From assembly GCF_001625215.2 (NCBI RefSeq), contig NC_030385.2, positions 42,619,598 through 42,683,597 on the forward strand: a DNA stretch of 64,000 bases, given 5' to 3'. Positions 32,701 through 44,422 of this stretch are shown piece after piece. How positions within the stretch are numbered: position 1 is the first letter of the stretch; each line of letters begins with the position of its first letter. A program made the position numbers and the translations under genes. Below the pieces are notes generated by a model. The model was not told the DNA's origin, made no database searches, and saw only the letters and a program-made list of their open reading frames with translations. Source of the stretch: Daucus carota subsp. sativus (lineage: Eukaryota > Streptophyta > Magnoliopsida > Apiales > Apiaceae).

Positions 32701-35508
32701 GAGTTGCCTGATTAAAACATAATAAGCTATCCACGTCATATGGTTGAAAGTAATGACATCTTTTTTTTCCATGGTCTTTGGGTAAAAATGAAGTCCACTT
32801 CTTTTAGATGCTTTAGTGAAAACTTTTTGTTATTGGTTGTGTTACAGATGGTATTCTTCTGATTGAAGTTGACCGGGTCTTGCGTCCTGGAGGATACTTT
32901 GTATGGACATCACCGATCACTAATACACAGGGATTCCTTCGAAATAAAGAGAATGAAAAACGCTGGAATATTGTCCAAAATTTTGCCTCAGGTCTTTGCT
33001 GGGACATGTTATCACAACAAGATGAAACTGCTGTATGGAAAAAGACTAGCCTGAAGAAATGTTATGCTTCTAGGTGAGGCTAACTTGATTCATAGTCTTT
33101 TCAAGTCATGTTCACATCTTTATGAATTGTCTCTATTTTATTCTTTTTGCCAAGTTAAACCTTTATGACATCATGAACTCTGAGTTGCAAGGAAATGGGA
33201 ATGTCTGATGAATTGGTTATTATGTCTAGGAAATCCGGTTTCGGTCCTCCTCTATGCAGTAAGCGCCATGATATTGAAACTCCTTATTATAGTCTGCTTC
33301 AAACGTGCATAGGGGGAACACAGAGCCGCAGATGGGTTTCCATTGAAGATAGGGCGCCATGGCCTGCTAGGTCTAATTTGCAATCCAATGAAATTCAAAT
33401 TTATGGTAATTGCTGAGTTTTTAAAATAATAATAATTCTGTATTGGTTTTTTATTAAATTATTATTAATATTTATTTATGATCGTGTTACACTGTGAGCA
33501 TGCTTATAGCTTCCTGTTGTTTAAACATAAGGAGTTAAAGTTTGTATGAATTAGAAAAATAGTTGGGCATCAGAGCTGGAATCTGAGGCCTAAGCACATG
33601 CGCGTCTTTACTTTCACATGTATTAAAAGTTTTCATTGTTATTCAGGTCTGGGTCTACATTCAGAGGATTTTGCTGCGGACGCTCTAAATTGGGATTCTG
33701 CAGTCAAAAACTTTTGGTCTCTACTTTCACCCTTGATATTTTCGGATCATCCCAAGAGACCTGGTGATGAGGATCCTTCTCCGCCATATAACATGGTCAG
33801 GAATGTGTTAGACATGAATGCCCGTCTTGGCGGTTTTAATTCTGCTCTGTTAGAAGCAGGGAAATCTGTTTGGGTCATGAATGTAGTGCCAACAACTGGA
33901 CAAAACTACCTTCCCCTCATCCTTGATAGAGGATTTGTTGGTGTGCTGCATGACTGGTAACCCAAATTTCTATCACAGTAAAATTGTTGTGTGTGTTTTG
34001 GGTCTCCATTTTCTTTTCTTATCTTTTTTTGGGAGGGGGGGCTGGGCTATTGTTTAAAAAATATAAAGAAGAAATGCATATTAAGTGGAGCTGGAAACAA
34101 GGAAAAACAAAATAAGAGATCTTATATTATGTGAGAGATATTTAATGGAATTGAATTATCAATTTGTTTTTGTGTATAGTGTAACGTGATTTATATTGTT
34201 AAACCTTTAATCTGTTAGGTGTGAAGCTTTTCCATCTTACCCGAGGACCTATGATATGGTTCATGCTGAAGGACTTTTATCTCTTGAAACTGCACAAAAG
34301 CGAAGATGCTCGATGCTAGATTTGTTTTCTGAGATTGATCGTTTACTTAGACCGGAGGTATTATAGATTTACTCTTGTCACACTGGTATTTTTGACATGC
34401 ACTAAAGTAGGAATGTCAAAAGGGGAGAAGCACTTTAGTTGCGTTTAATTGATGATACTTGTTAGTATATTTTATACAGTTACTTGCTAAATATACTTAT
34501 TTCAAATTAGCTTGCCCTGAAACAGAATTATCCTCCTGATTTTATGAAACAAGAAAAGATCATTCTTGTAAAATAGAATTACATGTATATGCTTGTCTGA
34601 AATTTACTTTCAAGCAGAAAATTAACTGTGACCAGAGTTGATAAATACCTTAATGAATATGAGAGGGTTAAGGGCCTTGTAATTATATACGGTATTTCAG
34701 ATTGTTTAATACTTGCAATGCACCTGTGAAACAATATTAAGGTACTGTTTGGGGTTGCTGTTGCAGACAGCAACAACAGCTTTTTGCTGAAAAGCAGCTG
34801 CTAGCAGCTTTTCCGAACAGCAGCTTTTAGCTGAAAAGCTGCTGTTAGAAAAAGCAGGTCCTCCGATGCTTTTGGAAAAAGCTGCTTTTTAGCTTTTGCA
34901 GAATGCTGTTATAGATTTCATTATAAAACCTCACCAAAAACATTAATTTTTTTATATTATAACTCAAAATAAGTAAATATCAAAAAATAACCAAACAGTT
35001 ATCTGATTTCTACAACAGCACTTATTTTACCAGCATTTTTTCTGACAGCTGCAATTTTTAACAGCACTCCCAAACAGTGTAGGTCATACTAATAGGCCCA
35101 GATGACAATTAGAACTGAACTCACTGCAGCCTTAATGTCATTGCAAGCTCTTACAAACAGTATGCATAAATTAAATATGGAATTCTTTTATGAATTATCT
35201 AGGCGTTCTTTTTGCAAATTGCTTGTTATCTTTATAGTGTCGCCATACGTCTAAAGCTTCTAAATAATTTGCTTAAATTTTCGGAAGCAAGAGATTATGC
35301 ATGTATTCCCTTATGATACATCTGCTTAACATCCATGGCCTGTTTTCAGGGGTGGGTGATATTACGTGACACAACTTTACTGATTGAATCAGCCAGATCC
35401 CTGGCACCGCTCTTGAAATGGGATGCTCGGGTTGTTGAGATTGAGAGTAACAGTGATGAGAGACTACTAGTTTGCCAGAAACCCTTCTTCAAGAGACTAG
35501 CAAACTGA
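29712..35508 (+). CDS. QUA2: QUASIMODO2-type Golgi methyltransferase (pectin-related), eight exons
   Basis: Exons are 29712-30430, 30529-30661, 31479-31719, 32848-33073, 33230-33405, 33647-33956, 34219-34357 and 35350-35508. All are GT-AG with consistent phases, giving 700 residues (Arabidopsis QUA2 has 684, from memory). It has a cytosolic N-terminus, a single membrane anchor at residues ~90-113 ([20 protein letters not shown]), then a lumenal domain of the plant putative methyltransferase family (Pfam Methyltransf_29). The S-adenosylmethionine loop is [15 protein letters not shown]; a second half carries [20 protein letters not shown] and VMNVVPT. QUA2 is needed for homogalacturonan and cell adhesion. 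The QUA2 rather than QUL assignment rests on remembered sequence and the downstream LRR neighbour. There are no lesions. Confidence 0.93.
30979..31036. mobile_element. Tiny poly(A)-tailed insertion with 16-bp target duplication (QUA2 intron 2)
   Basis: acttttccagaaagga occurs at 30979-30994 and again at 31021-31036. Between them lie only seven bases (tctgtgg) and about 19 A. This is the signature of target-primed reverse transcription by a LINE-type enzyme, truncated almost at once. Confidence 0.7.
34744..35078. mobile_element. MITE in intron 7 of the QUA2-type gene
   Basis: The terminal pair actgtttgggg and ctcccaaacagtgt encloses about 335 bp rich in self-complementary gcagctt/aagctgc blocks that fold into hairpins. 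It is non-coding. The superfamily is undecided (PIF/Harbinger- or hAT-like). It sits well inside the intron and spares both splice sites. Confidence 0.7.
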
Positions 35509-36798
35509 GGTGTACACGAAAAGAAAGCACAAAATGTAGATGAAATTTTCATATTCGTTTGTATGGATCTAAAGTAAAGAGTCGTAAAGTTCCACCGCTA
35601 CAGGGTGTTGCAATAGAAAGTTTTGAAGTGAAAGCTGAAAGAAGAGAAATGGTTCATCAGGTAGAACCGACACAACCTATGGAACCGTAAGGTGTACATA
35701 GGGCCATGTAATTACACAAGTGAAGCACAGGGCAGGAAAGAGAAGTATAGGACTACACATTACAACATTTTCCTTGTGATCTATCTTCATAAACTATACA
35801 ACCACATTACAAGTAGATTCAAAAGCTGTTTACAGAAGATGCAATGCCTATATATCTTTTAGTACATCAACAGCTTCTGAAACATTTTCACATTCTCATT
35901 ATATATAGCTAAGCATGAAATTACTGAGAATACATGCTTTTTTGCCACTTATGCCATATTTGTTTTGCTGAATTACAGTCTAAGATTAGAATTCATGCAT
36001 TATGACTTCTTCTTTTTTATAACGATCCTTGCTTGAGTTTGAATCTTAAATATAACACAAAGAGCCTGATGGTGGTTTCGTGCAATGTATGTAATCTTCA
36101 ATGACAAAGACAAGTCTCAGCTGTCTTAAGTCTCCATAGAAGAAGTCATTATCTAATCACAACTGAATGAGTTGGTGCTGATAAATCATCAGCATTTCAA
36201 ATGTGTCTTCTTAACTTATTGCTCCAAGGACATGCAATGGGCCTTGCTACAAGGATTCATCTGCCTTGTCCATAGGCAACTCCAAATTGTATTTAAGTCA
36301 CCGACTCAACAACATGGGACATGGCCCTTCTTACATTTCAGCCATGCCCATGTGCACTACAACATTTCAATCTTGATATCGTGTTCAATACATGAACTGT
36401 AATATTCATTATATTTCCTTACAGACATTAGTGCTCAATACATTAACTTGGTATGTTCATCTTTTTCTTAATCACCCTTCATATTTTCGACAACATTTTC
36501 TAGAACAGGGCAATTATGTGCTCAGCAAGTCCTAGTGTTGGAGTATCTAAAAGCAAGGGTATCGATGATATATACTCCAGGGCATTTTCAGAATCATAAA
36601 ATTGAAATCCGGATTCTTCTGCAATTGCTCATTTCACAAATATTGTGCTCTTAGCAAGCTGAGTGAGGTCATCTAAATTCCGCAAAAAAAAAAGAAGAAG
36701 GAATAAATATTAATAAGACGGAAAAAATACCGTTAACTTGCCTTCAGTTCTCACTGGAGTTCATACCGGGAAACATCAATTATTTTGAAGACGTGCCA
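35509..36798. other. Convergent intergenic region between the QUA2-type and LRR genes
   Basis: About 1.3 kb holds the 3' untranslated regions of two tail-to-tail genes. No further gene is visible. Candidate polyadenylation context is AT-rich on both sides, and the exact ends are not determinable. Confidence 0.5.
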
Positions 36799-39700
36799 TT
36801 ATTTTGTCTGTAGAGAAGAAAGTTGGTGGGTTCGGCTCTTCAACCTGTGCTTACTTTTCCGTGTTACAACTGCATTCCTCTTGGGGCTACTAACAGAAGA
36901 TACACCTTGGCTCTTCTTCACGGCTCTTCTACGGATGCCTTTATCACTGCTTCCAAGTGCAGCTCTGGCAATAGATTCAGCAGCTATCTCCCTTGCCTTC
37001 TGTGGATTAATGGGCTGCTTGTTCAGGTAAGCTAGCTTTGGCAAAAGGCTGCAAACTGCTTTGCGCAACTGGTCATCACTTATATTGTTATGGATCGGAT
37101 TCCCCAACAGATTTAGGGCAAGCAGGGAGTTGTAGTTGGCCACGATTTGCCCAAGAGCTTTTGTTGTGGTTATCTTGTTGAAACTTAAATCCAAGATCGT
37201 AAGCTTTGAAAGCCTATGCAATCCCTCAACGTCGCTTATCTTGTTCCCCGCAAGGTAGAGCTCTTTTATCAGTGTACAGTTGGACAATCCTAATACATAA
37301 TGTGGGGAGTTCAGTTAGGCATGAAGAAGTTATCACAAACAGTGCACAGTTAGACAATCCTAATACAAATTGTGGGGAGCAGCTCCATTAGGCATGAAGA
37401 AGTTATCACAATTATGTTGTATCGCGAATTCGTTGTTTTTACTTCTAATCACTGCTCTTTTATACACTTTATAACTCTAAACTATCAGTTCTATCTTTCC
37501 AAAAATGTATTTTAGTTTTTAGATAACAATTACAACTCAAGAACATATCCCAAAGAAAGATACCTTGCCCAATTCGAGATATTTTGTTGTAACTGAGATC
37601 AAGGTGTCTCAACCGAGTAAGCTCTTTAAGGCCTTCAATTGTGCTCAATTTATTTCTGGACAAGTTGAGAGTGTGAAGTCCTTTCGGCAGAGAACCTGAA
37701 CTTATACGAACTGCAAGATAAAAAGACAAAATGATCATTCGTCTATCAAGCTATAAACAACTGAAATACTCGATGAAATGTTAAGTTTGCACCCACCTAT
37801 GTGGTTCGCAGATAAATTGACAGATCGAAGACTAGAGAAGCGCCAAATAGCGGGAATAACCTGTAAGCCTATACCAGACATGTGAGCAACTGTTGAGGAA
37901 GAATTCAATGATTGTATAACACTGTTGGCATGTGCGATATGCTCAGGAAGATTCAAATCCTGACTTCGAGGTAAGTGAGACGTTTTTGCTGGTAATTTAC
38001 TAGATTCAGGAGAGGGTGGAAAGCTGTTTCCATCCTCAGGTAGAGCACCATCATCCACTACACATGGTGATTCACCAGAAAGATCTTTCACCCATTCGTC
38101 TACGCGGGCCATTGAGGATGAAGAACCTGAAGCGAAAGCAACCCACTGATTTTCCGGCAATGAACCAGATATTCGACGAATCTTATTCCAACTGTGGTTG
38201 TCATTATCCTTATCCCAACTCTGGTTGTCATCATCCTCATCGCCTTTGCTAAAGGTAAATGAGTTACCTGAGCCAAACCTTGTGCCCCTGTTCGGTTCAT
38301 ACGTGTCTGAGGAGTACCCACCTTGTTGGTTTAATGGGGGCTTATCGGGAAGCTGTTTTGCTGTCCACGGTTCATGAAGGTTTCTGTGGCTCCACAGGAA
38401 CAATTTCCACCACAATCTTCTGCTCCTCGAGGGTAAGATTTGGCTTGAAGAGCACTTTTTGAGCATTACTTTATCAGCACTTCGGTGAGTCATTACAGAG
38501 TTAGGGCTGCCAAGACTTCGTGGATGAGCAACCCCCGTCATTCTTTTGGTTACTCTTTGCATTTCTTCGAAAGACTGAGATTTCGAAAGAGGCATGCTAT
38601 CAGGAATCTTTTTCAACACATCACTTGTTTCCAGATTAGAGCACGAGCGCTTGAGCTTTGGAGATGCCCAAACTTCAGCTTTTGCAGTCCCTGGATCACT
38701 GACATGTCCACTGAGAATCATGTCAGCCTCGTTCTCAGCCTCCTTCTCTATTACACTGTCGACTGGATCACTTGACTCATTATTAAATGAATTATAAGCA
38801 TTAAACTTGACCAATTGATCATTTTCTCCTCTGGACTTAACGAAACCTCCGTTATCATAAAATTCCCTCTTCAAAGTAACATTGTCATCATGTTCATACT
38901 CAGCTTCACCTTCATAAGCCACATCTTCCACTTCGCCTCCAATGGGACTATCATAACTCGCTACCTTAACATTATAACTAGAACTTTTTGCAATGGCGAA
39001 AGGTACCAATATATTATAAGAACTTGATTTTTCCTCACTAGTCTCTGCCAGTGGCTCAAATTTTATTGGCAAAGATTCCAACTCCTTGTCTTCAAGATTG
39101 ATTAAAGATTTCTCATCTGCCTGAGGAAAAACAATCAGTAAGGGCATGGTGGCACTCCATGAAATATATACTTTCTTCACACCAAACTAAGATTAATTAA
39201 CATTTTTATTCATTTCAAATATAGAGATTCATTTATACAAATTACAAGTAACATACAAAATTTATATGTTGCACTACTGCTCCTCAACTAAAGCGCTAGG
39301 ATCATTTCTTTGACCATTTAAGCTGCTTCAATCATTAAAGGATCAGATTCACATCCAATTAGAAGAAACAAAAAGCTGATTCTATTAGGCCCTTTTTCTG
39401 AACACCTCAAGGTTTTAGGAGAGTTTGTTACTTAACATGTTATCAAAACCCACATTGGAAGAAGTCTCGAGTTTGATTTCTCCGATCCCTAATATTCTCA
39501 TAATTAATTTTGGACACTAATGTAAATAAAACTCTAAAATGACGGACTCCTGGTGATCCACTCTCGACCCAAAAATGGGATTTCAGTGAAGGGAGATTGT
39601 TAACATACACTATATGATCCTATTAAACCTTCCTCTTACCACCTTTAGGTTTTAGAACCTAATATTACATGTACAAGTGAATTGAGTAGTATTGCATCAT

Positions 39701-39915
39701 GTTTTTTCCCTTTTAGCTAGTTTCAAATGAAAGTTAGCAAAGATACAAGTGCACCAAGATTTGTGGCTTAGGAAAGCTGGAAACTAAGTCAAATTCTAAA
39801 GAAGAGAGTACCTACAAAATCGAAACCAAAAAGACTATTTCATGGACATAAGGGTTCTTACCTTGTCTCTTTTCTTCCTACCAACAAGTGCAGAGAGGCA
39901 ACCAAACTTGACCAT
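36799..39915 (-). CDS. SDS22-type LRR protein ('outer arm dynein light chain 1'-like), four exons
   Basis: Exons are 39915-39862, 39120-37797, 37710-37564 and 37289-36799, all GT-AG with matching phases, giving 671 residues. The first exon encodes only 18 residues (MVKFGCLSALVGRKKRDK), a start also seen in plant relatives. Residues ~20-430 are a long, acidic and serine-rich, probably disordered region. Residues ~445-590 are SDS22-like leucine-rich repeats (LHTLNLSRNKL, LRHLDLSYNKIS, IKELYLAGNKIS, LTILDLSFNKI, LLALNLLGNPIH). The tail is basic. The plant annotation 'dynein light chain' is by similarity only, since flowering plants lack axonemal dynein; a scaffold role, perhaps for a phosphatase, is a guess. 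No stops or frameshifts are seen. Confidence 0.88.
37272..37411. repeat. 70-bp tandem duplication covering the exon-4 splice acceptor of the LRR gene
   Basis: Copies at 37272-37338 and 37342-37411 share the acceptor (tattag on the minus strand) plus 18 bases of exon 4. The copy at 37272 joins to the intact exon. The other lies upstream in the intron and carries a few substitutions, so it is a decoy acceptor. Confidence 0.8.
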
Positions 39916-42141
39916 GATCAGGCTCCCAATTCACAACTACTGCTTCACTAATAGCAAGTTAAGAATGCAAAAACACACAAGTTTTCGGTCTCGATATTAG
40001 GTCACTTCCAATACCAACAGGTGCAAGAGATGACACCACTGAGCTTTAAATTGGACAAAAGATTATAACTTTATGAACTCCAGAGAAGTTTAAACAAGAC
40101 CAACATTAGCCATAATCAATGGGCTGGTGCCAAATTAATCGAAAACCCAAAACTGAAGTTTGGGCACATTTTATTGCAACCCCCTTAGCCCAACTGCAGG
40201 AATTTTCTACAGGGTAGGCCAGAATGATGATAGTGCAGCTTCTCACCAGAAGCTCCTAGAAAACAAAGTTTCTGCTGCATAAAGCCAAATTAACAATCTA
40301 AGTTAAAGATTCTGTGGATCATCCATTAAGCTAAAAGTAAGATAAATAAGCTTAAGTTGTGCAATCCAACTAAAGAACTTTATAGAGTGGAAACTTATGT
40401 AAGAAATTTAAAGAAAATTATAATCAGAGCTTGATAAATTTGAAAATGAAGGGTGTTAATGATTAACTAACCTGCTGTATGTGGTAGCAAATGTTCAGTA
40501 AGATTGATAGATTCCAGAAAGACTTTACTTGTGGATCCGTAGATATATTAGGACATGTACATACTCCCTCCGTCCCAGTCATTAGTATACATTGGGGGAC
40601 GGGGGCGCGGCACGGACTTTAATGCTTCAATATAGTATAGTTCTGTAAATTATTTTTAAGATTTTCTTTTTTTTATAAAAGTATAACATTTATATTTTTA
40701 TACAAAAAAAAAAAATCTTAAAAATAAATTGTGGAACTATGTTTTATAAGAGCCTTAAAAAGCGTGTCGAGCAGTGAAAAAGAAACGTATACAATTGACT
40801 GGGACAGAGGGAGTATAAAGATACAAACACAAGGAGACAAAGGGGGTTAGTGCTACCTGCACAAAATTGGGTACAGAATTTTGCACAAAATGATGTGACA
40901 ACTGAGGTGGGAAGTTTTAATTGGCACTATTAATGCATATACAGGGGGCCCATTTCAATTAAAAGTTGACACATACTCATTATGTGAATGTTTTTGTACT
41001 CAATTCTGTGACTCCAGCATTTTCCGTATATCTTTAGTTTATGGTTGCTGGCTGAGGTTTTAGAACCTGCCTGGATGACATGAATCATGAGATAATTTCC
41101 AATGTTAATCAAACATCTTTTTCTTTAATGATTTTTCTTAATATTTGAAATTAGCAACTTAAATAAATTTATCAAAAAACAATTGTACGGTTTAAAATTC
41201 AGAATTTTAAGTAAAAAAATAAATAATTGAAACTAAATTTGTTTAAAACAAATTATTTAATATCATTTTTATATTTAGAATTCGTTTAATAGTGATATTT
41301 GTATGTAACAGATTGAAACAACGGATTTAGATATAACATATCAATTTTAAAAAAAATAGAATTATATTTTGATGGAATCCTAAAAAACATCAAATTTATA
41401 TTCAATTTTTTTTCTTAAAAACTATTATAGAATTATAATTTTGAAAAAAATTAGAAAAAATCTTTAAAACATATTAAAAATAATGTATAAAATTTAAAGA
41501 TAGAGTAGAGAGGGAGTATATATTTAGACAAGTCAGATGTCAGGTAGGCAGGGCATTTTTCCAAAAGAAAAAACGAAATTTATTCGAGAATGGGGGATAC
41601 GGCCAGAGATACACGGAAAGAACGCGGTGTAGACCCACATTTTAATAATGCATGTGTATTTTTTATGCGTGTACGGGAGGAGTACAACAATACATTTTAT
41701 TTTCGTTTCTTTGCAACGGATCTTTTGGTCCTCCCTCGCCAAGATGATCTCTACTAAATTTCTGTGGTTCTAGTATTTTATATTACTCGATTGTCCACAT
41801 ATTTTGTTCAGGAATCTTAATTATCAGAAGCGATATATATTCTAGTCGTCGTCAATTCTATTTACTATTTTATATGCTCGTTTGTTACGCATTGTTTTCA
41901 AGTCATCTTCAGGTCTTTTATTAGTTAAAGAAACTAGTCAGTTTGGCTTGTTTTGTGTTTCTCTTATTTTACTATATCTCTTTTTTATTATTTTTACACA
42001 TATATATCCTTTTCACAGCATTATATTATAGTAGGAAACGCAGCATCCAAGCTGTTATATCTCATTTTCAGAATCTGTCCGAGGGATTCACTTCGTTTTT
42101 AATTTAAACAGGAATACTGCTTGCTGCTGTACTTAACATTT
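39916..42141. other. Upstream region of the LRR gene, with MITEs
   Basis: This holds the LRR gene's leader and promoter, a Stowaway-like MITE at 40564-40813, a small tgcacaaaattgggtacag-type element at about 40850-41010 (a relative of 59562-59731), and AT-rich DNA. No gene is supported. The 41533-41742 frame has no recognisable content. Confidence 0.5.
40564..40813. mobile_element. Stowaway-like MITE (250 bp), same family as 60515-60768
   Basis: The ends ctccctccgtcccagtc and gactgggacagagggag are flanked by TA (40562-40563 and 40814-40815). The whole element folds on itself around an A/T core. Its reverse complement matches the element at 60515-60768 nearly end to end. Confidence 0.92.
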
Positions 42142-42566
42142 GAGCATCTCCAACCAGGAGAAACCCTTAGGTAAAAATCTAGGTGGCTTATTATGATTAA
42201 AAACTATAGCCAATGTTCACAAAAAAGAGCACTCCAACCATGGTGAGCCCTTGTCTATAATTATAGTCATCCCCCTATGGATGACTATATTTGTCGAACC
42301 ACTACATATCTGTAGTGAACTCCACGTCATCTCCCGCAATCTATTTTCCTCCTTCCCGCTGATTATATATAAATTATTACCATATTAAACTGATATATTC
42401 TATTTATAACAATCTAAATATTAATAACATACTATTTTTAAATTATAGTCAACCAATATAGCCAATATCATTGAAGCACAATGTCTTACAGGTTCAGCAA
42501 ATTTTACATAATATCTTACAGGTCCAATTCAACCAACGATTATAGCCAACGTCATTGGAGATGCTC
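42142..42566. mobile_element. MITE (GAGCATCTCCA family, copy 2)
   Basis: It begins gagcatctccaaccagg and ends cgtcattggagatgctc, 425 bp, non-coding. Read in reverse it matches the two halves of the element that the LTR retrotransposon split at 4578/12811, so it represents the uninterrupted form. Confidence 0.85.
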
Positions 42567-43043
42567 TCATGCAACTACCTCCTGTATTTCCTACCAAAGT
42601 CGGAGAAATTCGATAATATGTTGGTATAGTCGGCTGAACTCCGAAAACTATGATAAAATGCAGTTTGAAACGGAGAGTAAACCATCGATGGCACTCCTCA
42701 GTAGGTCACTGAAGAGGAAGAGACTAACATAACCATAACAAGAAAGAGTGAACACACTAATTTTATGAATCACCAACCATGCTCAGTAAAACCGAAAGTT
42801 CTTGTATATTTTACAAAGTACAAACCACCTAATCTAAGGAAAGAAATGCGAAGGCATGATCAATACAAACATGTATTAAATATTCTTTACTTGACAGAAC
42901 TTCTATTTCCTACTGAGACGACTGGAGTACTACCAGAATCCTATCCCGTAGAGAATTAAGCGTGTGTAAGAATTGTTGCCACCATATCCAAACCCCGGCA
43001 TATATTACAGGATGCTTGATTCCTGACTCAGGATGATATGCAT

Positions 43044-44422
43044 AGCAGAGAATGGACAACAAATTAGTAAGAATACGAAGAACATAAATTCAGCATAACC
43101 ATCATAAGATAATTAGCGTAGCAGAGATCCAAACTATAAAAAAAAACATCGACAATCATAAGAAATACTGTATTTTATTAAAAAGTGCATAATAAATATT
43201 GTCACTTCATTCACGAAGATTTGTACTGAGCGCCTCCCCACCACAGCTTCGGTTTGCTTATCAGTCAAATGTGCCCTTTTAACTGAAGATCCATCACATG
43301 AATAGCTTTCCACCAATCCTTCGATTCTCTTCTCTCATTCCACTGATGATCTCCTTCACATGTTCCTTTATATCCCTTATCTTCACTATTGAATAACCAG
43401 ACGCCTCTCACGAAAGAGGCACATAATCGTGAATACAATAATTAATAATCTTGTGTTTCTTCCTTATCAATGGTTGCCTTGTTTTGTTATGCCTCACCAC
43501 CCTCCACACCATTCATTCACGAAGATTTGTACTGAGCGCCTCCCCACCACAGCTTCGGTTTGCTTATCAGTCAAATGTGCCCTTTTAACTGAAGATCCAT
43601 CACATGAATAGCTTTCCACCAATCCTTCGATTCTCTTCTCTCATTCCACTGATGATCTCCTTCACATGTTCCTTTATATCCCTTATCTTCACTATTGAAT
43701 AACCAGACGCCTCTCACGAAAGAGGCACATAATCGTGAATACAATAATTAATAATCTTGTGTTTCTTCCTTATCAATGGTTGCCTTGTTTTGTTATGCCT
43801 CACCACCCTCCTCATTCCCACTCTCCACTATCTTACGATTGATAAGAATTCGAAAAATAAAAGGACTAAGATGCTTAACAGGGATGGACATACTGTTGGA
43901 AAATCAACAAGGGTTTGAGGAGTTAGATATGGACAGTGGGAATGAGGAGGGTGGTGAGGCTGCACAAAACAAGACAACCACTGACAAGGAAGAATCATAG
44001 GATTACTGGTTATTGTATTCACGATTATATGCCTCTTTCGTCAGAGGCGCCTCGTTATTCAACAGTGAAGATAACGGATATGAAGGAACACGTGAATGAG
44101 ATGATTAGTGGGATGAGATACAGAAGGCAAGAGAACTGGAGGATGGGTGAAAAGCTATTCATGTGATTGATCTTCTGTTGAAAGTTAAAGAGGGCACATT
44201 TGATCAATAAGCAAACCGAAGCTACGGTTGAGGCACTCAATAAAAATCTCTGTGGATGAGTTAACAATATTAATTATGCAATTCTTAATAAAATACAGTA
44301 TGTTTTTTTGATACTGTTGATGTTTTTTATATTTTGGATCTCTGCTATGCTAATTATCCTTTAATGGTTACGTTGTATTTATGTTGTTTGTATTCATATA
44401 AATTTTGCTGTCCATTCTCTGC
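43044..44422. mobile_element. 1.4-kb inverted-repeat element with a duplicated left arm
   Basis: The right arm (43930-44422) is the reverse complement of the left arm with scattered differences; the arms start gcagagaatggac and end tccattctctgc. The loop is about 95 bases (near 43837-43930). The left arm contains a 306-bp tandem duplication, with copies starting at 43208 and 43514. Arm sequence reads as degenerate protein in places (for example TVKITDMKEHVNEMISGM, and KRAHLTDKQTEAVV on the other strand), which suggests a captured gene piece. The family is not recognised. Confidence 0.7.
43208..43816. repeat. 306-bp tandem duplication in the left arm
   Basis: Both copies contain cattcacgaagatttgtact, then gagcgcctccccaccacagc, and end in a shared ttatgcctcaccaccctcc. 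They are almost identical, so the duplication is much younger than the divergence between the arms. Confidence 0.9.

Noticed and set aside
36785..37035. Plus-strand frames over the last exon of the LRR gene
   Set aside because: They are antisense to a well-supported exon.
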